64,000 nt of DNA from Bin87 sp965115825 (GTDB lineage: Bacteria; Chloroflexota; Dehalococcoidia; Lucifugimonadales; UBA3495): contig OZ220464.1 of the NCBI GenBank assembly GCA_965115825.1, positions 2,480,001 through 2,544,000 of the forward strand. The letters run 5' to 3'. Of this stretch, positions 26,105 to 34,394 are shown in pieces. A program made the translations under genes and the position numbers. The notes beneath the pieces were generated by a model, which did not search any database, was not told where the DNA came from, and saw only the letters and a list, made by a program, of their open reading frames with translations. The number at the start of each line of letters is the position of its first letter. The stretch's first letter is position 1.

Positions 26105-26938
26105 TCAACTGAACCGGGGCGGCTCGTCGTCATTGGCCGGGTCATAGGTATCGTCCCGCAGACTGCGCCGCCGCGAGCGCGGGCTGCGCTGTGCCCCCTC
26201 GCCGGCAGACTCCCCTCCCCCTCCCGTCTCCCCGCCGTCAGGCGCCTGGTCATCATCTCGCAAGCCCCTCCGTCGCGAGCGCGGCCCGCGCTGTGGCCCG
26301 TCCGACGCCGACCCTGACGTTGGTTCGCCCATATCTCCATCCATCGCCGTGGACTCAACCACGTCGGAAGCCCGGTCGCCGCCGGCATCATCCTCGTCGG
26401 GCGCCGGCGCGTACTGCGGATTAGCCCGCCGGAAGTCCCTGACCGCAGCATCCAGGTACTGGTGCATCTCTTCCGGCTCACGCACTTGCACTGGCACGCG
26501 CCGGCGGTTGGTCGTGTACACCCGCAAGGGGTCGCCCATGAAGCCCCGATCCAGCACTACCTCCCGGATGTCGCTGAAATGAATGGTGCGACGACGGGGC
26601 ATACCGAACATTATGACGAGAGCGTCGGAATAAACCCGATACTGGCGCGGCGACGTCAGCCAGGAGTAAGCCCCCACCCCCAAACCTACGATTATCAGCA
26701 GGTACGCGCTGCCCCGGCCCGACGAAGCCGGGGCTGTCTCCCCTCCCGGCGACTGGCCCCCCTCGGCTGGAGGCGTGGTTTCCGTGGCGGTTCTGGGGCT
26801 GCACGCAGCGGCCAACGGGTCAAACCCGGCCGCTTGTAGGAGGCCCAGCGCCACCACCACTGCCGCCAGAATCAGTGTCAGGTTGAACCTGACCCGGCTG
26901 GGCGCCCAATATATCAATGTGGTTTCAGGCTGCTGCAT
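26105..26938 (-). CDS. Membrane protein with PH-like domain and Arg/Asp-rich tail
   Basis: A 277-residue protein. Hydrophobic segments lie at about 18-40 (FNLTLILAAVVVALGLLQAA) and 77-93 (YLLIIVGLGVGAYSWL), separated by a Pro/Gly/Ser-rich loop. Residues about 97-165 (YRVYSDALVIMFGMPRRRTI, then FSDIREVVLDRGF) look like a bacterial PH domain of the DUF304 sort. The tail is low-complexity and acidic, with two copies of a PRSRRR(G/S)LRDD motif. Function is unknown; a membrane-associated scaffold is possible. It is 51 bp upstream of the Uma2 pair on the same strand. Confidence 0.65.
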   Translation of the reverse strand: MQQPETTLIYWAPSRVRFNLTLILAAVVVALGLLQAAGFDPLAAACSPRTATETTPPAEGGQSPGGETAPASSGRGSAYLLIIVGLGVGAYSWLTSPRQYRVYSDALVIMFGMPRRRTIHFSDIREVVLDRGFMGDPLRVYTTNRRRVPVQVREPEEMHQYLDAAVRDFRRANPQYAPAPDEDDAGGDRASDVVESTAMDGDMGEPTSGSASDGPQRGPRSRRRGLRDDDQAPDGGETGGGGESAGEGAQRSPRSRRRSLRDDTYDPANDDEPPRFS

Positions 26939-27247
26939 ACTGTGTTAGCACCTGCTGTTATTTGGCTGAATGGCGCCGGCAACGTCCAAGCCCCGGCGCC
27001 GCCGATTATATTACCACACGACGCCGCGATAAGCCCTGCTAAAACCGCAGCCCCTGCAATCACGCCGCCCCACTAACCGCCACCCGTTCCTACAACCCTC
27101 GCCATACCGTCGTCCCCATCCCGCAACCCTCGGCAAATCCGAACAGTTGCCAGGGGCAGACGCAACCGCCTGACCCCGTATTGCAAGGCAGGGCAGCCCG
27201 GGCCCTGGTATCCCAACCAACCGAGGTACTCAGGAGTGCATCCCATC
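26939..27247. other. Non-coding left flank of the IS110 remnant
   Basis: About 300 bp without a supportable gene between the membrane protein and the IS110 fragment. It contains a 6-bp-stem hairpin at 27189-27207 (CAGGGC/GCCCTG). In IS110-group elements the region upstream of the transposase encodes the bridge RNA, so this is where such an RNA or its remnant would lie. No boundary or RNA fold could be established by eye. Confidence 0.35.
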
Positions 27248-27937
27248 ATGACCACGGAAACAACGACCACGCCCACCATCGGCATTGACGTATCCCAATC
27301 CCGCCTGGACCTCTGGGAGCGTCCCACCGGCCGAGCCTGGCGCTGTGACAATACCGCCGAAGCCCTGAGCCAACTGGCCCGGGAGCCGACCCAATTGCAG
27401 CCCCACCGGGTAATCATAGCAGCCACCGGAGGCTTGGAAACCCCGCTGGTAGCGGAGTTGAGTGCCGCCGGCATCCCGGTAGTGGTGGTCAATCCCCGGC
27501 AGGTGCGGGAGTTCGCCCGAGCCAGCGGACGCCTGGCCAAGACCGATCGGCTGGACGCGCAGACGCTGGCCGACTTCGGCGCGGCCCTGAACCCGCCGCT
27601 GCGCCCGCTGCCCAATGAAAAGCTGCGCCAACTGCGAACCCTGGTATCCCGCCGCCGCCAACTCATCGCCATGCAGATCCGGGAAAACAACCGTAGCCGT
27701 CCCACCGACCAGCCACTGGTTGCAGCGCAGCTGGAAGCCCACCGGAATATGCTCAAAGAGCAGGTAGCGGAGCTGGCCCGGGCCATCGCCCAGCCGGTGC
27801 AAAGCAACCCCAACCGGCAGCCTCCCCCCAATCCTGAAAATCCCAATTCAGACAATGCCCATCACCAACCCCCATTCTCCCCTCCCACGCCGCACACCGC
27901 AACCCATCCCAATCCTGAAAATCCCAAAATCCAGTAA
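27248..27937 (+). pseudogene. IS110-family transposase, truncated
   Basis: N-terminal DEDD domain of an IS110 transposase: GIDVSQSRLDLW (first Asp), then VVVNPRQVREFARASGRLAK and KTDRLDAQTLADFG with the two later Asp residues. The second acidic residue, normally in EATG, is Ala here (IIAATGG), so the catalytic set is broken. Homology ends near 27810; the rest of the frame is proline-rich sequence derived from the adjoining repeat element, and the C-terminal Ser domain is absent. ATG 27248 is used, an ATG at 27236 being the alternative. Clearly inactive. Confidence 0.8.
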
Positions 27938-28424
27938 ATCCTGATTCTGACAAATTGATGACATCCAACGCTTGCGAAACCGTACGCCAGTACTTTACCC
28001 TATCCCCGTCAGGCTCATCCAACGGCCCCGCGCGAACCGTCGGATACCGTCCCCGGCCAGGACAACCGCCCGACATCACAACTGAATAGGAGTCTCACGG
28101 GGTTCAGGACATCACGGTCTAATCCGCCGCATCCGTACTGTGCGGCACGTCGGATCCATTGCACCACTGTGGTGCGCCGGAGGTCGGTCACATTACCCGG
28201 CTGGCGCACTCAGCACGGCGGGAGTCACCACCGCTGCGCGAGGACGGGCACTGCGCAAGCAGCCGTTAGCACGCGCAAGACTAGGACGTAAATAGCAAGC
28301 CACGCTCTCGGGCCGTAGCGCCGACATCCTGAACCCCCAGGAACCCAACCCAGAATCCACCGACCGACCAAAAGGAGAGAAACAACCACAATGAAAATCG
28401 CCAACCCGACCACCCGCGCCCCGC
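27862..28424 (+). repeat. 565-bp non-coding element, copy A
   Basis: A stretch highly similar to the reverse complement of 48241-48808 over its whole length. It carries the phased motif at 27911-27954 (units such as TCCTGAAAA, TCCCAAAA, TCCTGATTC), a GCACCA/TGGTGC hairpin near 28170, and ends just after an AGGAG-ATG pair (around 28378-28393) with only some ten codons of open frame. It abuts the IS110 remnant. It looks like a non-autonomous mobile element or an element left end that has lost its gene. Confidence 0.7.
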
Positions 28425-28599
28425 CGCCCTAAACCCCGGCTTTCCCCACTCACGCAGTTCCGGGGATGCCGGTAGCGCCGCCATCTGCGCTGATTCGTAT
28501 GCTGGGCTTGATCATATCGCCGGATTCCATTTTGCGGACGGGTTCCGACGGAAGCCGTAACGACAGCGCAGAAGCGCGAGGGTGACGGAGTGAACGGTT

Positions 28600-28641
28600 G
28601 CCGGCATCGGTTCATTGACCGATGCCGGCGTGGGGTATAAT
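28600..28641 (+). promoter_or_regulatory. trxA promoter overlapped by a perfect inverted repeat
   Basis: TTGACC (28615-28620) and TATAAT (28636-28641) are 15 bp apart and lie 100 bp before trxA. A perfect 12-bp inverted repeat (28600-28611 and 28618-28629, loop of 6) covers the -35 element. It may be an operator or an mRNA hairpin from upstream transcription. The rest of 28425-28741 holds no gene. Confidence 0.55.
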
Positions 28642-28741
28642 ATGGCCATATCGCCGGCCGGCGGCCCGACACCCGGGCAGCCGGCGTTCCCAATGGCGCA
28701 AAGCCGGACTAACGGAGCCAAGCTAACTCGGAGGAAATGAA

Positions 28742-29071
28742 ATGCCCGAACCGATGAACGTGAACGGAGAAAATTGGCAGCGCAGCGTAATGGACTCGGA
28801 GCTGCCCGTGATGGTGGACTTCTGGGCGGAATGGTGCGGCCCCTGCAAAATGATTGCCCCGGCCGTGCACGACCTGGCCTTGGAATATGAAGGCAGGCTC
28901 AACGTCGCCAAGGTCGACATTGACAACGCTCCCGACATTGCGGTTCAGTACGGCATCCGCAGCATTCCCGCCCTGGTTTTCTTCAAGGACGGACAACCCG
29001 TTGACCAGGTAGTGGGAGCGCAGCCCAAGCCCGCCCTGAAGCGCAAGATTGACGCGGTGCTGGGCAGCTAG
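28742..29071 (+). CDS. trxA: Thioredoxin
   Basis: A 109-residue thioredoxin with the active site WCGPC at residues 31-35 in the normal context MVDFWAEWCGPCKMIAPAV, followed by KVDIDNAPDIAVQYGIRSIP with the cis-proline, and the C-terminal GAQPKPALKRKID. It reduces protein disulfides in the cytoplasm with thioredoxin reductase, which is not encoded here. GGAGG precedes the ATG at 28742. The selenocysteine tRNA gene begins 26 bp downstream. Confidence 0.95.
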   Translation: MPEPMNVNGENWQRSVMDSELPVMVDFWAEWCGPCKMIAPAVHDLALEYEGRLNVAKVDIDNAPDIAVQYGIRSIPALVFFKDGQPVDQVVGAQPKPALKRKIDAVLGS

Positions 29072-29097
29072 CCCGGCCCTGCGGCGCACCCCGCTGC

Positions 29098-29194
29098 GGG
29101 AGTGGATGGGGCCCGGTGGCTCTTGCGGACTTCAAATCCGTTATGCCTCGTGACGAGCGGGGTAGGTGGGTTCGACTCCCTCGCACTCCCGCCA
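29098..29194 (+). tRNA. selC: tRNA-Sec (TCA), selC
   Basis: A 97-nt tRNA with the hallmarks of selenocysteine tRNA: anticodon arm GCGGA-CTTCAAA-TCCGT with anticodon TCA, a 6-bp D-stem, a long variable arm (CCTCG...CGAGCGG), T-loop TTCGACT, acceptor GGGAGTG/CACTCCC, discriminator G and encoded CCA at 29192-29194. The anticodon loop is identical to E. coli SelC. selA, selB and selD are not in the window. Confidence 0.9.
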
Positions 29195-29238
29195 GAAGCT
29201 GAACGCAACTTTCCCGCCAGACCAATCTGCCGCCCGGC

Positions 29239-29973
29239 TTACTCTGCGCTGTCATCGGTATCGCCAGCCGGGTTGTCCTCAGGATTGTCCCCGGCTGGGC
29301 CGCCGGGGTTCTCCCCGAAATTCTCCATAGATTGTTCCGCCATCTGGCGTTGCAAGGCCTCTGTCCAGTTCTGCAACCAGCGGCGAAACTCGTCCAGAGC
29401 CGGCGGGGCGATGTAGATAACTTCCAGGTCGCCCGGAAATTGAACCTGATGCCGTTCGTTTATTAGCAGCAGGCCGGTCTCATCGCCGGGCAAGGTAGCG
29501 TCAATCGCGCTGGCGATGTATTCGTAACGGCGGCGGTTGGCATCGGCGAACCATTCCTGCAACCGCGCAGCTACGGTGCGGCTCATCAGGGGCTGCATCA
29601 GGCAGCGTTGCAAGTCCAGCGTTTCGCCCATAATGTCCATGGACTCCGTAGGTTCCAGCGTCGCGCCGGCCTCGGTGAGGCTTTTTACCAGCGCCAGGCT
29701 GCCCTGTCCGCTGGCTTCCAGGTATCCAATGCCGTCGGCGCCGGCGTCAGGAATGTTCTCGTGATAGACGCGGGTAACGCTGCCGAGAGCGTTCTGCACG
29801 GCGCGCGCCTGCACGTCCACCTGCTCCCAATAGCGGGCGATGATCTCCGCGCCTTCAGGCGGAACCGCGTCGGGTGGCACAGGTAACTGAATCAGCGGCG
29901 CCAGCAGAAGCTTGCGCTTCCCCTGATAATTGCCGGCGGGGGGACGGGTGATGCGGGTGAGTTCTTCTACCAT
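29239..29973 (-). CDS. Uncharacterised protein with acidic disordered tail
   Basis: A 244-residue protein I do not recognise. Residues 1-200 look globular and largely helical (EIIARYWEQVDVQARAVQNA, SRTVAARLQEWFADANRRRY); the last 35 are Gly/Asp/Glu/Pro-rich and probably disordered. No membrane segment. GAGGAG lies upstream of the ATG at 29973. It is divergent from the lut operon and convergent with selC. Confidence 0.65.
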   Translation of the reverse strand: MVEELTRITRPPAGNYQGKRKLLLAPLIQLPVPPDAVPPEGAEIIARYWEQVDVQARAVQNALGSVTRVYHENIPDAGADGIGYLEASGQGSLALVKSLTEAGATLEPTESMDIMGETLDLQRCLMQPLMSRTVAARLQEWFADANRRRYEYIASAIDATLPGDETGLLLINERHQVQFPGDLEVIYIAPPALDEFRRWLQNWTEALQRQMAEQSMENFGENPGGPAGDNPEDNPAGDTDDSAE

Positions 29974-30005
29974 CTGTGCTCCTCTCCGGTATTATTGTCC
30001 GGTAC

Positions 30006-30030
30006 TGTTGCAATGCAGGCGGCTGCAACA
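30006..30030. promoter_or_regulatory. Inverted repeat in the divergent lut control region
   Basis: TGTTGCA and TGCAACA, separated by 11 bp, lie between the divergent unknown gene and lutA. The size and symmetry fit an operator for a dimeric regulator. No regulator gene is adjacent, so assignment to lut control is a guess. Confidence 0.35.
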
Positions 30031-30175
30031 CAGGCAGCGAGCGCTCCGTCGCTGACAATGATAATGGATTCCCCCGCCGGCGGAAATGTAGTTCGCCAGG
30101 CCGGTCAGAGGCATTGCCTTGCCGGAACGGGTCTGCTCTGCTAACCTTTCCCGGCGATTGGCGCGGGAGTTTAAG

Positions 30176-30943
30176 TTGAGCCACCCACAGACCTTGCGGG
30201 CGTCCCTGTTCGTTACCTGCATTGTTGACCAGCTGTACCCGGAAGTCGGCGTCAGCGTGGTGCGGACGTTGCGCCGCTACGGCGTGGCGGTTGATTTCCC
30301 CGCCGGGCAGACCTGCTGCGGGCAACCCCTCTACAACTCCGGCTTCACCCAGGAGGCCAAAACGCTGGCCTTGCGAACCCTGGACGCCTTGGCAGATGCA
30401 GACTGCGTTGTTGTCCCATCCGGGTCCTGCGGCGCGATGCTGCGCGTGTTCTACCTGGACCTGTTCGCCGATGACCCTGCCCTCCTCGCCCGGGCCCAGT
30501 CGCTGAGCCGGCGGGTGTACGAATTCACCGAGTTCCTGACGGAAGCCGCCGGAGCGTATCAATCCGATCCGGAAGAACAGCCCTCTCCCCAAGCGATCCC
30601 GCCGCAGACCGTAGCCTATCATCCCTCATGCCACCTCCTCCGGGAGATGGGAGTTCAGGACGGGCCGCGCCGGCTGCTGGCGCGCGCCCCCAACGTGCAG
30701 CTGGCCGACTTGCCGGACGCCGAACAGTGCTGCGGCTTTGGCGGCTCATTTGCCGTCAAGTACCCCCATATCTCCGAGGAGATGCTGGCGGACAAGGTTC
30801 AGTCGATTCTGGACAGCGGAGCCGATACGATTACGGCCTGCGACATGGGCTGCCTGATGCACATCGGCGGCGCCGTCAGCCGCCTCCGCCTGCCCGTCGC
30901 AGTGAAGCACGTCGCGCAGATTCTGGACGGAGCATCAGGCTAG
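30176..30943 (+). CDS. lutA: L-lactate utilisation Fe-S protein LutA
   Basis: A 255-residue protein with two cysteine-rich CCG domains, as in LutA/GlpC-like subunits: TCCGQPLYNSG in the first half, and HPSCHLLREMG with CCGFGGSFAVK in the second. With LutB and LutC it oxidises L-lactate to pyruvate. The open frame begins at 30119 but the best start is TTG at 30176, six bases after CGGGAG and directly before the conserved RASLFVTCIVDQLYP. Its stop is 2 bp before the lutB ATG. Confidence 0.85.
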   Translation: MSHPQTLRASLFVTCIVDQLYPEVGVSVVRTLRRYGVAVDFPAGQTCCGQPLYNSGFTQEAKTLALRTLDALADADCVVVPSGSCGAMLRVFYLDLFADDPALLARAQSLSRRVYEFTEFLTEAAGAYQSDPEEQPSPQAIPPQTVAYHPSCHLLREMGVQDGPRRLLARAPNVQLADLPDAEQCCGFGGSFAVKYPHISEEMLADKVQSILDSGADTITACDMGCLMHIGGAVSRLRLPVAVKHVAQILDGASG

Positions 30944-30945
30944 GT

Positions 30946-32379
30946 ATGGCGCAGGTGGCGACACGCGAGTTTGTAGCGGCGTCCCAAGCGGCAGTGCAGG
31001 ACGTCCGGTTGCGGCAGGCCCTGCGTCGGGCCGGCGCCGGCTTCGACGGCGCGCGCCAAGAGGCCATCGCAGAGGTTACGCCCGCAGTATGGGAATCCTG
31101 GCGCGAGCAGGCCCGCCGCGTCAAAGAGCACACCATCGCCAACCTGGACTATTACCTGGCAATGCTGGAAAAGAACGTAACGGCGGCCGGCGGCCAGGTT
31201 CATTTCGCATCCGATGCAGGCCAGGCCAACGCCATCGTGTCCCAGATTGCCCGCAACGCCGGCGTGCGCACCGTGACCAAAAGCAAGTCCATGGTGTCCG
31301 AAGAGCTGAACCTGAACCACGCGCTCGAAACCCAGGGCATTGACGTTTTTGAGACCGACCTGGGCGAATACATCATCCAGCTGGCAGAGGAGACGCCGTC
31401 GCATTTGGTAGCGCCGGCTCTGCACAAGACCCGCAGGCAGGTTGCTGATCTTTTTACCGAAAAACTCGGCGTTCCGTATTCCGAGGATATCGAAGAAATG
31501 GGCCGTATCGCGCGGGCCGTGCTGCGACAGAAGTTCCTGGACGCCGACATGGGAATCAGCGGCGCGAACTTTCTGGTGGCGGAAACCGGCTCGCTGGTCA
31601 TCATCACCAACGAAGGCAACGGCCGCCTGTGCACCTCAGCTCCCCGCATTCACGTAGGCCTGGCCGGAATGGAGAAAGTGATACCGTCCTTGTCGGACTT
31701 GGCGGTGTTCCTGCGCCTGCTGCCCCGCTCAGCCACCGGCCAGCGAATTTCCTCCTACGTAAGCATGGTTACCGGGCCGCGCCGCGCCGCAGACGAGGAT
31801 GGGCCGGACGAGTTCCACCTGGTTATCGTTGACAACGGACGGAGCCGCCTGCTGGCCGACCCGGCCCTGCGGGAATCGCTGTACTGCATCCGCTGCGGGG
31901 CCTGCCTCAACGTGTGCCCGGTGTATCAGCGCGTGGGCGGCCACGCTTACGGCTGGGTATATCCCGGCCCCATCGGTTCCATCGTAACGCCGGGGCTGGT
32001 CGGCTTGGCGCCGGCAAAAGACCTGCCCAATGCGTCCACGCTCTGCGGCGCCTGCCGTGACGCTTGCCCGGTGCAAATCAACATCCCACGGATGCTCCTT
32101 CACCTGCGCCGACAGCAGGCCGAAAGCGACGACTCCGGTCAGCGCACGGCGTCCGACGCCGACGCGCTGCTGGCGCGCGGTTTTGCGTCGGTTATGTCGC
32201 GCCCATGGCTGCTGAAGTTGGGCCGGGCAGCCGGCCGGGCCCTGGCCCGTCCCTTAGCGAAAAACGGCAAGCTCGGGCCGACGCGGCTGCCTCTGCTCTC
32301 CCGCTGGACGCGCGCGCGGGACTTGCCCATTCCGCCGCCGCGCACGTTCCGTGACATATGGCAGGATGAGCTGTCGTAG
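30946..32379 (+). CDS. lutB: L-lactate utilisation Fe-S protein LutB
   Basis: A 477-residue LutB: an N-terminal LUD domain (TKSKSMVSEELNLNHALE, GISGANFLVAETGSLVI) followed by two 4Fe-4S motifs, CIRCGACLNVCPVY and CGACRDACPV, and a C-terminal helical region. It is the largest subunit of the LutABC lactate oxidase. The frame is open far upstream inside lutA, but the ATG at 30946 gives the family-typical N-terminus and sits right after the lutA stop. Confidence 0.9.
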   Translation: MAQVATREFVAASQAAVQDVRLRQALRRAGAGFDGARQEAIAEVTPAVWESWREQARRVKEHTIANLDYYLAMLEKNVTAAGGQVHFASDAGQANAIVSQIARNAGVRTVTKSKSMVSEELNLNHALETQGIDVFETDLGEYIIQLAEETPSHLVAPALHKTRRQVADLFTEKLGVPYSEDIEEMGRIARAVLRQKFLDADMGISGANFLVAETGSLVIITNEGNGRLCTSAPRIHVGLAGMEKVIPSLSDLAVFLRLLPRSATGQRISSYVSMVTGPRRAADEDGPDEFHLVIVDNGRSRLLADPALRESLYCIRCGACLNVCPVYQRVGGHAYGWVYPGPIGSIVTPGLVGLAPAKDLPNASTLCGACRDACPVQINIPRMLLHLRRQQAESDDSGQRTASDADALLARGFASVMSRPWLLKLGRAAGRALARPLAKNGKLGPTRLPLLSRWTRARDLPIPPPRTFRDIWQDELS

Positions 32380-32383
32380 CGCT

Positions 32384-33178
32384 ATGAGTATCCCCATTGC
32401 GCAGCAAAACGCTGCGGCCAGCCGGCCTATGGGCATCCCGTCGGGCGATTTCCTGGCAACGGTACGCGCCGCCCTCGGCCGCGAGGACGCCCCGCCTGCC
32501 GAAGCCTATCCGCGCCTGCTGGATGACCTGGCGGCAGTGGAATCTCAGGCGGCGGCGGCGCGCGAACGAATTGCCAACCAGCTGCCCGATTTGATGAGCC
32601 GGATGGCCGACACCGCTGCGCAGCGCGGCTGGAACGTGGCGCGCTGTGCCGGCATCGAAGACGCGCTCGATTATGTAGTGTCGCTGGCGGAACGGCTCAA
32701 CGCCGTCTCTGTGGCGCGCTCTCAGCAAGCGGTGTTTGATGCGCTGCCCGTGGACGGCGCGTTGGCCGGCGCGGGCGCGCTCTGCTGGCCGGCAGTGTAC
32801 GACGGTGCGGAGAGCCGGGCAGCAGTGCGGCGGCGGCTGGAAGAGTGCGCCCTGGGAATCACCGGAGCGGACTACGCCGTCGCCGAAACCGGGTCGGTAA
32901 TCGTGTTGCCCCGACGGGGATTGAGCCGGCTCGTCTCCGTAGTTCCGCCGGTACACCTGGCCATTGTGAGGCCGCAGGACGTCATCGACTCCCTTGATGA
33001 CCTGTTCACCCTGCGGCGGCTGGAGTTTTACCGCAACGGAGCGGAGGGCAGCGCCGACATGGGCAGCTATCTGAACTTCATCACCGGCCCCAGCCGAACG
33101 GCCGACATTGAACAAACCATCGTGGTCGGCGTACACGGGCCTAAGGAAGTTCACCTCATGATGTTGGAACAGGAGTAG
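32384..33178 (+). CDS. lutC: L-lactate utilisation protein LutC
   Basis: A LUD-domain protein of 264 residues matching LutC: FLATVRAALGREDAP at the N-terminus, GITGADYAVAETGSVIVLP, VPPVHLAIVRPQDV and the C-terminal ITGPSRTADIEQTIVVGVHG. Starts 4 bp after lutB, completing a lutABC operon. An ATG at 32429 is an alternative start. No lactate permease or regulator is adjacent. Confidence 0.88.
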   Translation: MSIPIAQQNAAASRPMGIPSGDFLATVRAALGREDAPPAEAYPRLLDDLAAVESQAAAARERIANQLPDLMSRMADTAAQRGWNVARCAGIEDALDYVVSLAERLNAVSVARSQQAVFDALPVDGALAGAGALCWPAVYDGAESRAAVRRRLEECALGITGADYAVAETGSVIVLPRRGLSRLVSVVPPVHLAIVRPQDVIDSLDDLFTLRRLEFYRNGAEGSADMGSYLNFITGPSRTADIEQTIVVGVHGPKEVHLMMLEQE

Positions 33179-33182
33179 CAAA

Positions 33183-33524
33183 ATGCCGATGCGAGTAGGC
33201 TTTATTCAGTACCGGCGCCAAATGCTGGAGCAGCAGCTGGCGGAGCTAATGGACGTTTTCCCCACCCTGGGCATCCGGAAGGCCATCCTGGTCGGCGACG
33301 CCGTAAGCGGCGACTACTCGCCGGCCAGCACCCTGGACTTCATTTTTGTCCACGACACCGACCGGCCCTTTGGCCGGCGAGCCGATTTCTTCTCGTATCA
33401 CCTGGACGCCCAGGTGGGAATCACCGCGCAGGTGTACACGCCAGCGGAGTTTGAGGAACTGCAACACACGCTGCCGTCCCTGTATCAGGCCGGCAAACAA
33501 GGAAGGGTGGTTTTTGATGCCTGA
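33183..33524 (+). CDS. MNT-like nucleotidyltransferase, degenerate
   Basis: A 113-residue minimal nucleotidyltransferase. The family motif GSx(9)DxD is altered: GDAVSGDYSPASTLDF, with Ser replaced by Asp and only one of the paired aspartates visible. In MNT-HEPN modules the MNT protein AMPylates or neutralises the HEPN toxin; this copy may lack activity. It starts 4 bp after lutC and overlaps the HEPN gene by 8 bases, so all are probably cotranscribed. Confidence 0.65.
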   Translation: MPMRVGFIQYRRQMLEQQLAELMDVFPTLGIRKAILVGDAVSGDYSPASTLDFIFVHDTDRPFGRRADFFSYHLDAQVGITAQVYTPAEFEELQHTLPSLYQAGKQGRVVFDA

Positions 33525-33918
33525 TTTTGCTGCAGAAGGCGCGCGCTGGCTCCGGCAGGCGGAGCGCGACCTCGAAGACGCCGCCTTCAACCGGCAGGGC
33601 CAACGCTATAACGTGGCCTGCTTCTTGAGTCAGCAGGCGGCGGAGAAGGCCGTAAAAGCGTACCTCTATCGCCGGGGCGCCGAAGACGTGTGGGGCAACT
33701 CCCTGCTGGACCTGTGCGAGGACGCCAAGATATTTGAGATGTACTTTGACACCATCAAGGCGGACGCCCGCCAGCTGGACAAGTACTACGACATCACCCG
33801 CTATCCGGGATACCTGCCCAGCGGAATACCGGCCGACGCCTTTGACGACGTTGACGCCCAACGGGCCATCGAGCTGGCCGGCATTGTGGTGGAATTCGTC
33901 GGCCAGCGGATACCGTAA
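33517..33918 (+). CDS. HEPN-domain protein
   Basis: A 133-residue HEPN protein: WLRQAERDLEDAAFNRQG, YNVACFLSQQAAEKAVKAYL, then DVWGNSLLDLCEDA. In active HEPN toxins an RX4-6H motif sits here; the position normally held by His (GHSLLDL) is Asn. A ribonuclease function is therefore doubtful. The ATG overlaps the MNT stop. The gene ends exactly where the convergent SRPBCC gene ends. Confidence 0.75.
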   Translation: MPDFAAEGARWLRQAERDLEDAAFNRQGQRYNVACFLSQQAAEKAVKAYLYRRGAEDVWGNSLLDLCEDAKIFEMYFDTIKADARQLDKYYDITRYPGYLPSGIPADAFDDVDAQRAIELAGIVVEFVGQRIP

Positions 33919-34359
33919 TCATCCGAATATCTCGGCCAGCCTCTGCTGTCGGTACGCGAATATCCTGCGCAGATCTCGGCGCACCAGCAACTTATCCAAC
34001 AACCGCCCGCCGAGCATATCGTACTCCACCACGTCGTAGGCCAGCGTGCCGCCATCCTGCGCCGTGAACGTGTGCTCATGCACCCACAGCCGGTAAGGCC
34101 CTTTGATTTGCTCGTCAACGAACCGATACGGCGGCTCCCATTCCGTGATGCGGCTGCGCCACCCCATCGGTATGCCGTGAAGACGCAGCCGGTATTCGAT
34201 TTCCACGCCGGCCCGCATCACGATGGGCGGCGGCGTTGCCACGTGAAAGCGCAGCAGCGGCGGCGTCAGTTCCTCCAGATTGAAGGCGTCGGAATAAAAA
34301 GGAAAAATCTCTTCCGGCGACCGGGGCAGCCATTGGGAACTTTCCAGGGTGAACGGCAT
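33919..34359 (-). CDS. SRPBCC-family (START-like) protein
   Basis: A 146-residue helix-grip protein: LPRSPEEIFPFYSDAFNLEE, LTPPLLRFHV, RSRITEWEPPYRFVDEQIKG and a long C-terminal helix (GGRLLDKLLVRRDLRRIF). This pattern matches the cyclase/dehydrase and YfcH-associated polyketide_cyc2-type proteins, which bind hydrophobic ligands. The ligand is unknown. It lies 35 bp downstream of glycerate kinase on the same strand. Confidence 0.75.
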   Translation of the reverse strand: MPFTLESSQWLPRSPEEIFPFYSDAFNLEELTPPLLRFHVATPPPIVMRAGVEIEYRLRLHGIPMGWRSRITEWEPPYRFVDEQIKGPYRLWVHEHTFTAQDGGTLAYDVVEYDMLGGRLLDKLLVRRDLRRIFAYRQQRLAEIFG

Positions 34360-34394
34360 CTGTCGGCATCCGGCTTCGCAGGATTGCAGGGTTT

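Noticed and set aside
28193..28693. Several minus-strand frames within and after element A
   Set aside because: They are the repeat element read in other frames, and equivalents in copy B are broken differently; treated as non-coding.
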